Part shown: positions 13,501 through 25,400 of the stretch, in pieces
How the letters are laid out: each line of letters starts with the position of its first letter
Numbering within the stretch: the first letter of the stretch is position 1
Source of the DNA: Stichopus chloronotus
Lineage: Eukaryota; Echinodermata; Holothuroidea; Aspidochirotida; Stichopodidae
Direction of reading: 5' to 3'
DNA: 64,000 nucleotides
Assembly: GCA_021234535.1 (NCBI GenBank)
Contig: SFZH01000008.1
Span: 3,906,001 to 3,970,000 of the forward strand
Made by a program: the position numbers and the translations under genes
The notes under the pieces: generated by a model
What the model saw: only the letters and a program-made list of their open reading frames with translations
Database searches by the model: none
Told to the model about the DNA's origin: nothing

Positions 13501-14437
13501 CTCTGACAGGCAGTTTTTCTTAGAGATACAGAAAAAGGTTGAGTTGGGTTTTAAGCTGTTATCAATAGTAATTAGTCTGCAGGATAGACCTGTTTGAACA
13601 TGTAAATTGTGCAACTCAGTAATGAAGTTATTTTGCTGTTTTTAGTTTACACATGAGTAAAATAGAGCTTTTGATCTGGTAGTTAAATTGAGATATTAAA
13701 TCTGAATTGCATTTAAATACTGACTTTAAAAAAAGCAGCATGTACACAATGTTGTATACAACATTTATGTATGCACAGAGGACTAATCAGTTAGGAAATT
13801 TTGGCAATTAGGATGTGCACAAACCATTGAGCATTTCCAGGAAAAGAAAAGTGGTACCTGGAAAGAAAAAGTGGATCTAGCGAAGGAGAAGGGATGGGGA
13901 AGGCAAAAGGGGATGGGAAAAGTTAATGAGAATAAAGAAAAGAGGAGATCTAGGTTTAAAAGAAGAATGGCAAGTATTTCAGAAAGCTTTTTCACAACAA
14001 AGGTCACAAAAATGACCCCGTCTTCATATCTTCCTTGAGTCCACAAATGCCACTATCGTATTTGGAGCCTGTCAGTGAACCAGTCGACCTAGTGTTCACT
14101 AAGGAGCCAGACCATGTCCTTCCAGTCCTTTTGATAGATAATAATATGATCTCATCCGTATACATAGTACACAGGGAGGAGATATTGGACATTTACTTGA
14201 GCAGTTTAAAGTCACCAAAAATGACACTTAAAGGAAAATAATTATGTTTAACTGATAGAACGGTAAAGAATCTCATATATTGTGTGAAGTTTTTTTGTTG
14301 GTGGAAAATTCCTTTAAATGGCTAGCCCACCTTACATCCCTTGTAGTATTCTACAGAAACTTAGTGGGTCAGTAGCCCTTATGTGGGGGGTACCTCATGA
14401 TATACAAATGACATGGACCTACAAAGAGGGTTCAAAT
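10571..14437. other. No gene; AT-rich with a short tandem duplication
   Basis: No exon recognised. At about 12893-13047 a very AT-rich unit of roughly 76 bp, built on AAATAATTGTG and AGAGAAATTTACTGAG, occurs twice in tandem. The rest shows no structure I can support. Confidence 0.5.
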
Positions 14438-15110
14438 GTGTGTGTGTGTGTGTGTGTGTACAACCAAACTTTTGTCACAATCTCCTCCTAGACGGTAAGT
14501 TGGATGAACTTCTCCTAAATGATATTAAGTCAGGTGGGTGCCAGGTATGTCGTATAGTGTCCACCTGACCAATGACGTCATAGGGTCAGTAGTCACAGGT
14601 CATGAAGACAAAAAACAAAATTTTAGCATCATCTCAATGTGTGAATATCCTAGTGGTAAAACTACCATATAAAGAATGTAGACAACAAAAGGATTTTTTT
14701 AAGATATCACCAGGTCAAAAGTCACGTGATTAAAGGTCAAATCAGCAAAAATGCTCTAAAAACTGTGTCACAATCGCCTCCTGGACGGTATGTGGGATAT
14801 ACTTTAAACTTGGTGAGTAGGTATCCGGATGTGTTGTATAGTGTCCACCAGACTGATCAGAGGTCAAGGGTCACATGTCATGAAAACAAAAAACAAATTT
14901 GAAGCATTTTCTTTATGTGTGAATATCCTAAAAGTTGTAAAACTACCACATGTAGACAGTGGAGGATAAAAGAAGTTTTTGAAAGTATTGATGAGGTCAA
15001 TGTCATACGGTTCAAGGTCAAAACAGCAAAATTCTCTGAAAAAGTGTGTCATGATCTTCTCCTCACGATCTCCTCCCAGACGATAGGTCAACATCACAGG
15101 TTAAGGGCAA
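14438..15110 (+). repeat. 290-bp tandem repeat with AGGTCA-like motifs
   Basis: After a (GT)n run at 14438-14459, a unit starting TGTCACAATCTCCTCC repeats at 14473, 14765 and about 15047 (spacing 292 and about 282). Each copy contains the pieces TATAGTGTCCACC, GGTCATGAA and GTGTGAATATCCTA in the same order. Copies hold direct AGGTCA/GGGTCA half-sites, including AGGTCA A GGGTCA near 14860. It is distinct from the 144-bp family elsewhere in the window. Confidence 0.7.
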
Positions 15111-16224
15111 AGATTATGATTGCTGTGATGCATAATACAGTGTTAGGTGGGGGTAGTACTTGTTGCCAACATAACTTTTACATATATTTGCCTTTCCATG
15201 AATGTGACATTGTATTTCCTACACAACCAGTTCTGGGCTGAGTGTTTACATCTGGTAGCAATGACATTTCTCAAGCGTTGATAGTACCTTCACTCAGTAC
15301 ATGTTAGCAACGTATACATAGATAGGTGTACTGCACATTTGTTCAAGAACTCAAAATGTTTAGGCACTGTGAAGAAAATATTGAGCCATGCATAATGTGC
15401 TTTACTGGCACTCAAAGGATCCAAAGTGACATGGCTCACGCAACGTCACGCTTGATATCTGCAGTAGGCACATTTGTACGCACATGCAGGTATTTGTGGT
15501 GTGTCGCAGTACGTTATCATTAAGTACCTTGAATATTCAGCACTCCTATTCACAATGAGCCATCTGAATCACTGATGAAATATACAGCTCAGCTTACTTC
15601 GGGAGAATCGGTATGCAAAATGATAGGGATGAGATTTGCAACTCCGTGGATTGCCGACTTGTTTTGATTTGCAATGTTCTTCAGACAAAGGCTGGATTCA
15701 AACAGCTGAAGTCTGAGGAGTGTTTCAAATCTGGAACGCTTGCTGCATTTGCATCCTAAGAATCTTAACTGAATGTTGAAGATCAGTGACAGTCTCTTAC
15801 TGTCACTTTAAGCTGCAATATTGTACACAGAGTCTAAAGTTTAATTTGAACCCCATACTGTATCTGTATTAGTTTACAGTAGGCTACATTTCATGGTCTA
15901 CTGTGCATTGTGTCTCAACCAACTTTGTAAGACTGAAGTACCAAATGTAACAGTTAGTAGTGCTTCAGATGGAAGTATGGGAGTGGAAACCAGTGTATTA
16001 AGTCTTGAAAAGGGAGGCACTGAAGTTTGGCAGAAAAAATTATTCAGTCAATTAAAAAGGTCTTTCATTGTTCTACCAGTGAGAGGTAATTTATTAGTTT
16101 GGAGCTGATGGTTTCTGTTCAATCATGACTATGCACTTTACTATTCTATAAGCCACTGCATTCTCATTCTGTTTCCATCTACTTGTTTATTAATTGTTTA
16201 TTTCTTTCTTTCATTCTAATTCAG
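15111..16224. other. Upstream of transporter exon 1; no exon assigned
   Basis: An open frame at 15893-16108 ends near a donor-like GAG/GTAATT, but its phase does not join the next exon and it has no recognised similarity. Any 5' untranslated exons or promoter of the transporter gene are not identified. Confidence 0.4.
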
Positions 16225-16402
16225 ATTTTCCACGTTGATGTATTTCTGTCATTCACAAATGCCAAGTCAAGTTTTGATCATCTCAGGTCGCGAAGTATGC
16301 CCAAATCACGAGATCAGCCCTCACAACCTCCTCCTCCCCTGGATGGTGGCTGGGGATGGATTGCTGTTCTGGCAGCCTTTATTGCACATGTCCTGACATC
16401 AG
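16225..16402 (+). CDS. Transporter exon 1 (start codon)
   Basis: An acceptor-like pyrimidine tract ending TTCAG at 16224 suggests the exon begins at 16225 with 72 nt of leader. The ATG is at 16297. No stop lies in frame between 16225 and 16296, so a longer N-terminus from an upstream exon cannot be excluded. It encodes the proline-rich start, DGGWGW and the first half of TM1, ending AG/GTAAAT in phase 1. Confidence 0.85.
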
Positions 16403-19400
16403 GTAAATAACAGAATGAATTGATCGGAGCTGGTATACATGTGAAATATCAAATAATTAGCAGTAATCTGCATATTGCTGTTGCAGTGTGTAAAAAAAAG
16501 AAGGAAGCAGTTGTGTGTAAAAAGAAAAGTGGGTATTGCAGAGGCCATCATTCACAGATGTTATGTACAGTAGCTTGTTAAGGAAATCCTTTCAAAATGT
16601 GCAAATGTTTTGTTACCATCTCTGAAGTAAGACCAGTTGGAACACAATGGATGGCAATCATAAATTGATGTAAGAACAGAGGACAACTTGGATGTTACAT
16701 TTAATCAGGGAATAGTCTTTCTGCAAGCTTTTTGACTATCCGGATGTGAAACATCATTAGTACATTGGCTATCTCCATTTTTTTATCATCTAAGTGAAAA
16801 GTCATTCATGAAGTTCATGTGTCTGATGATTACATAAGCACAAAGTCTCTAGAAACAAAAGTTGTGCTAGCTTTCAGCCAGTACCATGCAAAGTATCCTA
16901 AGATATTGCTTATCAAGAAACTTGTGTGAACTTCCATTGTTTAATAGTTTGACTGCCTATTGGGGTGTAAATGCAAAATTGCAGCCTTATCTAGTGATCA
17001 GTTTTTATCTTACAAACAGCAAGTTTCTTAATCTATAACTGCATGTGTGAAATTAGTGTTTTTATCAGTTCCTTAATTAGAACAGGGCAATTTCTGATTA
17101 TTCCATTAGGCACTTGGTGAAATTGTAAGGCCTATCATTAACATCAACTGGCATTTTTACAGTATTTACCTTATTGTAGCTAACTGCCTAGTTGATGTTG
17201 AGGGAAAATATAAGCTCTATGTCACGTGGATTATGTGATGGAATGATGGTTTTATGTTCATTTTTTATTCCTTGCCAAAGGCAGGCAAGGAATCTATACG
17301 GTCATGATGTATGTGCATGTGTATACATATATGTGCATGTGTGATGCCTTGGCTTGTAGGCACAATATCTGAAGAAGGGGAAGGTGCCCAAAATTGAAGT
17401 TGGTGTGCAGGTAGTCCATTTTACATAGATGATCTGTATTGTTTGTCATGTAGGTCAAAGGTCATTTAAGGTCACCAATCTTAAAGTATGAAAACCTATT
17501 ATGGGAGATCTCGGCAACTGAAGGTTGCTGGAACTTCATGCTGTACTTGTCACATTGGTAGCTGCCCTTGATGAGTAGATATTTTCGGTAGATAATTTTG
17601 TATGGTGGTCAAAGGTCATATGAGTTCAATAGAGGTCATGTAGTTTGAAAACCTCGTAAACATACTATCTCAATAAGGGAAAGTTACTGGACTTCAAACA
17701 TGTGTTGGTTGTCAATTGTCCATTGTAGATGATCCCTATTGTTTTTCATGGCAGTCAAAGGACATTTAAGGTCACCGGAGGTTATAGTCTGAAAATATAT
17801 GAAGGAAGAGATCTCAGCAACGGAATGTCGTTGAAACTTCAAACGGTTGACATAGGTAAGTCTTAATAAGTACAGGGTTTCCCCTGGTACTTAATTCCGG
17901 AGGCGGGTGCCTCGCAACTTTTTAAGGCCGCCTCGCCAAAAAATGCTGTAATTATCACCTCACATGTTTGGAAAAAGTCGGGAAGCCAGAGGCTTCTTCC
18001 CGGGAAATTTTGCATCTCGCAGGAAATCCGCTTCTGTACTTCTTGCCATGTTTATCTTGTACATGTCATGCATGACTTGTTTAGAACATTCGATCACAGA
18101 CTGGTAGAGATCACACATGTGGTTTCCTAAATAGTTACGTCGGAAAATAACTGGTAAATAAATTCATTCAAATAAGTATCCCAAATGCCCCATCCACATT
18201 CAATCTTCAACAAAAACTGAAGTAAATTACCATTCCTGTAACAGAATGCCCTTATTTTTTACTCATGATCAATATTTTTCAAGTTACATATGTGAAAAAA
18301 CAAAGTTGGCAAATGTTTCCAGAAGATTCTACATATACCTGCTTTACTACATTCAATGTCAATTAAAAAGCATAAGCTTAGGCCTGTCTTTGGCCTGCCT
18401 GCATATGCAAATTATCTGCAGAATGACCGCGGACATATCGCAACCCATAGAAATACAAAAATGAACGTATATTCCTATGTCCAAATCCCTTCACGAAACC
18501 AGTAGTCTGCTTCTTCAAACCTTTAGTCTAAACATTTAAAGTGACTAGGATCAATGAACAAAACAATACAGAAAAAATGTTCCTTGAAAAACTCTGAAAC
18601 CTGCAACTTACAAAATGTCGGTTGTTCCCTGTAATACGGAAATATGAATTGCCAGGATGGTTAGGCTATTTGGTATACACCCACTGTGTTAGGATATCAT
18701 TACTTAACATTTTTGGAAGGCTGCACACGATCTTACGTGATTCTTTTCACGAAACTTTTAGGGACATTTCAACTTCAAAAATGTATGAAGTACAGTTTAC
18801 TCTACATGACATGTGCAACATTTCATAGAACGTTTTGATTTTGAAGCAATATCAATGACTTTTTTCTGATAGAACTATCGTGTTTTCACCTGATACAACT
18901 TAAAGAGTTGAAATTTAGCATGGATTTCAAATGATTCGGACACGTCTAAAAACGCTAAAATCGCTCAGTTTCTGGGTGCTGTGCACCCTGGACCCCTACC
19001 AGGATCATCCATGGACCCCACAATTGGGCCCTATGGCAGGCCCAGTGACCCCACGCTGGTATGATAATCGTTTCACTATCGAATGACGCCTACGGCGTCA
19101 TGTTAGGTCTAGAGAAAAATCGGACTATATTGTAATGAGTCTCCTGGAGATTTACACTCTTTCCAGCCCTGTTTATATCATGGTCAAAATCCTAGAATCA
19201 CCCATTCTTCGAGAACCTACTAAGTATGGATTTGAACCCAAAATTCATGGCGGCGGCGTCAAGTAATTTGCCCTCACTGCCTCATACTCTTAAAAATGCA
19301 GGGGAAACCCTGAAGTAGATGATCTCTGTCACTTTTTATGAGGTCACAGAGCTTAAAGTATGAAAACCTATTATGGGAGGTATCTTTGCCATTGAAGGTT

Positions 19401-22400
19401 GCTGGAACTTCATACTTGACACATTGGTAGCCCCTGATGAGTAGATGATTTCTGTAGATAATTTTTTATGGTGGTCAAATGTCATGTGAGGTCACTTGAT
19501 GTCATAGTTTGAAACGTTGTAGATATAGCTCAGTAAGGAAAAGTTCCTGGAAGTGTAAACTTGACTTGAAGGTTGCATGCCCATCGTAAGTATAGATGAT
19601 CCCTATTATTTTTCTTGGAGGTCAAAGGTCATTTGAGGTCACCAGAGGTGAAAGTCTGAATATCCATTAACATAGATGTCTCAATAATTGAATGTTTCTG
19701 GACCTTCAAACATAGTGTGTTGGTTGGGCAGTATTCTGGTACTCAAGTTGGTACCAGTATTACCGGTGCCATTTGTAAAAAATTAACAAAACTTTTCCTT
19801 GAAATGTGCTGTTAATTCTATCATTTCTAATTTCAAAATTGTCTAAAAGTATGATGCTGCCAACTAAGTACTAAAACATCCTAAAAGACCTTTTTTTGTA
19901 ACCTTCAACCATTCTCTGAGCCTTACACAAATAATGTCAGCTAAAAAATCTTAACAGTAGGCTATTTTGTAAATGAAACTTTATGACTCGATGTAAACAA
20001 CATCAGTCTACAGGGTATAGCATGTACTTCAGGCTTTCTAAAATCCAAAACACCTGTTCCTGTTAATATTTCATGTATCAGAGAGATCCTGGTATGCGTG
20101 CAACAAATGATTTTCTTCCTGAACAGTCTAGAATTAACTTGGTTAGGTGCACGATGTTTAAAAAAATAGTAGTATCCTCGCAAAAAACATTACTTCAACA
20201 TGATAAAGAAAAAGGTAAACTAAAAGCTTGCTATTCATGCACACACTTATGAAGGCAAACACAATCCTTGTGCAGCTATGTTAAAGGCAAAACAGTCCTG
20301 CTTCACCCCAAGCTATACCCAATGTGCCTCCACTTGTTACTCCCGGCTCGATGTCAGTCTGGTGTATTTATTTCTAATGGCTCTAAGACTGTAGTTTTGG
20401 TTACAGGTAAGATTCAGTAGGGCCCACCTTTATGACAGGCCTCTGAAGAGTGCCAGATCTTTTATCAATTAATTTATAATCACATATAGGCAGTATATTT
20501 ACAGTGAGTTCCAAGCTATTTTAATGTGTTAGGATTAGTCTGTATCAACCGTGTAAAGTTTTGAAGTATAATTTATAAAGCTGTTCTGTAGCTGATTCAC
20601 CTAGCACAGAAACGTTCACAGTAAGCTACTGTAGGTGCCTAAAGTTAGTATAACATTAGGAATAAAGCTTGGAACATAGTATGTCAGCCTACGTAATTTC
20701 GTCAACTTTTCAAAAAACAGCTTGATACATGCTGTACATCACTATTTTGCTAAAATTTGTTTCTCAGGATTTCTCTGCTTTTATGAGTAAACATTTACTT
20801 ACGTTTACGTGATCTGAAGTCACTTTGCAGACAGAATGTATTTTTCAGGCCTAAGCTTATTTTTCCAATTGATATTGAATGTAGGACAGATGGAACATTG
20901 AATATTGTGGACACATGTTAACATTCCTCTTCTTATGACTTAAAAAATTTTGAGTGTGCATAAGAAATGTGGCCAAGGTTAACAAGTTTGGCTAAAGATT
21001 GGCTAAAGAAGGTGGAATGTGGCTAAATAGGTTGACTGGTGATTTTCCATGCATGTTTGAGTGGATCAATTTATGACTTATTTTCCAAGTTAACATTTTA
21101 GAAATGCACGTGTGCACGGAGGACTGCACAGGTACTGGTAGCGATACTGAGACGAGTATAAGTACCTGTACAGATTCTTACTTGTGCTGCCCATCCCTAG
21201 TTGATAGTCCATTGTATAAATTGTCCCTACTATTTTGGTTTCGATGATAATGGTAACCTTTGTAGTCATGCTCACGTGTGTATGTGCGTGTGTTTGTGTG
21301 TGTGTGAGTGAATGTACCTTTGTTTTTGGGTGGGATCAAGGATCGAAGCAATAGACTTTAGGTCCTCTGTAGAAAATTCAATAGATTTCTCCGGTCCTCT
21401 CAAGATTAACAATAGACAGTCTATTGTTAAGGTTAGGGTTGAAGAAGAAAAAACAAAAGAAAGCACAATGAGGTCCTCGGAATGAATGGAAAACAAAGTT
21501 GTGTGTGTGTGGGTGTGTATGTGTGTGTATGTATGTATGTATGTGTGTATGTATGTATGTGTGTATGTATGTATGTATGTATGTATGTATGTATGTATGT
21601 ATGTATGTATGTATGTATGTATGTATGTATGTATGTATGTATGTATGTATGTATGTATGTGACACCCTACCTTGTAAACACAATTTCTCAAGAAGGGAAG
21701 CTTGGACAGGTCTCATATTTAGTATGTAGCTGTACTGCTTTCAGTAAAAGAACCCTGCTGTTTTTGGTGGAGGTCAACGGTCAATTGGGGTTGACAAGTC
21801 AAATTGTGAAAAAATCGTAAACACAATATCTCAAGAACAGAAGCTTGGACAGATCTCATATGTGGTATGTAGGTGTACCAGAAGAACATAATTGTTTTTG
21901 TTGGGGTCAAAGGTCATTTGTGGTCAACAGGGATCAATCTGTGAAAACTTGTAAATCTGATATCTCAGATATAGCTAACAAGTATACTAAAAATACCACA
22001 GTGATATAAACAGGAAAAAAATATCTACTTGTAAATAAGGCTTTCACCTACAGTTTTGAGCTCATCCACCTATACATTCTGATTCTGCCTTTCACTTGCC
22101 ATGTCAAACCCACAAGCCTCTCCAACGCTGTTAACGCTGTGTTATGTTAACGCTGCCTAGCTTCTTTGCAAGTACATACTGCACAGGAAGTTCATAGGTA
22201 GTATGCCGTCGGCCTGCGCCAACACACAGTGTACATCGTGCATGCATGCTACAGCACTAAACCGAAGCAGCATGGTCAAAACACACTTACAGTAGAGTAT
22301 TGACAGAATAGACTAGGACTTTCGAGTAAATTTTGATCCCAACTGCTTGAAAATGTGCCACATGGTGTTACAGAATGTATCAGATCTTAATTGGTGACAG

Positions 22401-25400
22401 AGTACCAGTAAAGTCTATATTCTTCTGCCATTTGATGATGGTGACATGTAAGAATAAGCATTATTAAAGATGCTTTGGTAAAATTTATTTTAGCCAAGGT
22501 AAAGCCATTTAACTTAAGCATTTTGATTGCTGTAGCAACTTTTCTTACTCAAGAGGGCTGTGTGTGGTCAATAACTTAACATAACATTGCATGTACAGGG
22601 AACGTGTCTGTGTGACAACCGGATGATATGTGTAGTTTCATGCAGTAAGCAGTGATTCTATGTTTACTTAAAGCATTTTAAAGACAAAGTAAACACATGA
22701 AACACATTCAATGACATTTTTTCAAAACTTATTCTCATTTAAAGCAGATCTTGGAGAAATTGACACTTCTAACACAGATATGTGCATGTGAATTCCTACA
22801 CAACAACACTATGGTATGTACAAGTAACACAGTAAGCAGTAACTCCACAAAAACGTCTGGTATACCAGGTATTGCCAGGTATGGAGCAGCCGGTATACCA
22901 ATATCTGCTTTTGCTCCTACTGATGCAGCTTACTTGTAACTCTATATCTCAAGGAAAAAAGCTTGGACAAGTCTTATATTTCGTGTGTAAGTGTAACACA
23001 TTGATTACGAGATCCCTGCTGATTTTGGTGGAGGTCACAGGTCATCAGATGTCAACTGGGGTCAAATTGTAAAAATATTGTAAGCATGATATCTCAAGAA
23101 GGAAAACTTGGGCAGATCTCCCAATTAGATTGTAGTTGTATCTCATTGAGTATACAAGAATTCCATTGTCTTTGGTGAAGGTTAAAGGTCATTTGAGGTC
23201 AACAGGGTCACATTATGTCCGGAATTCTTGTAAACATCATATCTCAAGAAGAGAAGCTTGGACACTGAGATGTCATATTCAGTACTGTATGTAGTTGCAT
23301 CTCATTGAGCACAAGAACCAGTTGGTATTTAATGAAGGTCAAAGGTGATTTGATTTCAACAAGTGTCAAATTGTGAAAGCCTTGTAAATATGATCTCAAG
23401 AAAGGAAGCTTGTGCAGATCTCATATTTCATATAAAGCATACGTAGCTTAATGTGACACATGGTAATGCTGTTATATCAGATTCAGAAAAAAAAATTCTC
23501 ATCATCGGATCATCGAAACCACAATGCATTTCTGCATTCTGGTGTATGGATATAAAGGTCATTTGAGGTCACTAGACACTTGAAGTATGAGAAACCAATT
23601 AAGGAGCCTACTGTATCTCTGCCACTGAATGTTACTGGATCTTCAAGCTGTCAACATTGGTAGACCTTGATGAGCAGATGAACTCTCTCATTTGGTATGG
23701 AGGTCAAAGGTATCTCGAAGTCAATCAAGATTATAGTTTGTACGTTTTTAGACATGTGATCCCACAAAGAGTAAAGTGTTTGAACTTCAAAATTGGTATG
23801 TATTGTCCTTTGTTTGCTATAAATATCAGCAAGGAATCTCAAAGTCATTCGCCTTGTGGTTAATCAAACCTGATGCACATTACTTCACAGTTTCATTAAA
23901 TAAATGTTTATAATATATCATATATGATAGATAATACCTGATATGGTCACAACAAAGTGATGCCTTTCACTTGATAAATGAACTGGGTAGTAACCTTCAA
24001 ACCAGGTTGTAAATATTGAGCGAGTTAACCGTGAAAACACTACTTGAAAACATCTACAGTGATCCACTTTAAAATACAAACAAACAACAAATGTAAACCC
24101 AACAGAAAGATCTTGCTAATTTACAATAACGTGAGTCAATTTGCCTGTAAAAGTACATTGTATTTAATAAATACTATATTCGCAATATTTATTGTAGATA
24201 TTTATTTGCAAGGATATCTGTTGAAGATATGTTGGCGCTAACGTTTGTTTACTTTAACTCTCCCAGTAAAGTCTCCCGTAGTTACTGGTATCAGTTCAAG
24301 TGTGGTTGGTAATCTCTATAATGGAGTGAAACTAATTGTCTAGGTTATTGATATAGTTCTGTCTCTATAGCTAATTAAAGTTCCATCATTATATTGGTGA
24401 ATTTTTACACAGTGCCACTGTGATATACAATTAATTCCCTTCAAGAAACTACGATTGTACATTTATAGAGGTGCACCTTAGATATTGGCTACAGTAAATG
24501 GCTTTCTCTGTTGTGTCTGGCCATACAGTCCATAGTCAAACAGAGCAGTTGTCTGTACAAATTATCCAGGCAAAGCAGAAAACAAGCAAGGTTAATGCAA
24601 TTCTTGTCTGGATTGTGAAACTTCACAATCCAGTGTGTCAAGTGACACTTGAACAAATTTAGTCTCTCCAATTTATCATGGACACTATTATTTACAGCAG
24701 TCTAACTGCCTTACTGTAGTTGTTAAAGATCAATTATGAATGACAAACAAATGTGAGACGTGCTGAAAGTATAGTGATAGCTTTTTTTGTCTTTCTTTCT
24801 TAAACCAGTGAGTACAGTGAAGATATTAAACTGTGTTGTACTGAAAATGTATGCTACAGTTATAGTGTTGATGAATGTTTATTTGAAGTTAAGGGTTTTA
24901 TGTGAATGTGAGTGTTTGTGTGTATGTGACATGGTCTTGTATGTTTAAAACTTCAAAATGGAACCATACAAATACAGACATGTCTGAATTTTATGCGTCA
25001 CTTTACACAACAGCAAGCAGTCGATGGGGACGTGTAAGCAACCAAGAATGTATCATTTTGGATCACGCATGGTGGTGTTCTAATTTGTGCTTTTGGTATT
25101 GGAAATTTTGAATTGTGGCTTACATACAAATATTATGTAGAGCATAAGATCAACAGTATACACTCGTATGAAACATCACATTATCAGAAGTGTGAATTAG
25201 TTTTAGATGATGTGGTATTGTTCATCTCTGTTAAAGGAGAAGAAAAATCAGGACTTTTGAGAATGTGAAGTGAGAAACTAACATCTGGTGAACACCATCA
25301 TCAAATTTTGTTTACTTACCAAGATATTACAATTTGAATGTTCATAAGAAAATAATCAGGAAGCTGCCATTTTGAGTTTGTGATGACATCACCAGACCAC

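Larger units (their letters stand above)
17265..23862 (+). mobile_element. Family A half-site array (A1), with nested insertions
   Basis: Left end at about 17268 is the hairpin ATTCCTTGCC/GGCAAGGAAT; right end at about 23828 is GCAAGGAATCTCAAAG. Inside are 141-145 bp monomers with AGGTCA half-sites at 17340-17872, 19313-19730 and 23550-23840. The array is split by a 1.44-kb element (17873-19312), an unidentified insertion (19727-21198) and a family B element (21233-23545). Rejoining the flanks across the first gap restores a normal monomer (AGTAGATGATCTCTGT), which supports nesting. Intron 1 of the transporter gene. Confidence 0.7.

Noticed and set aside
15893..16108. Candidate upstream coding exon of the transporter
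   Set aside because: The only good donor (16085) leaves phase 1, which does not join the exon at 16225; no similarity to transporter N-termini.
21272..21729. Long Tyr-Ile-His-Thr and Met-Tyr-Val-Cys frames
   Set aside because: Direct translation of the (ATGT)n microsatellite; the same happens at 61357-61725.
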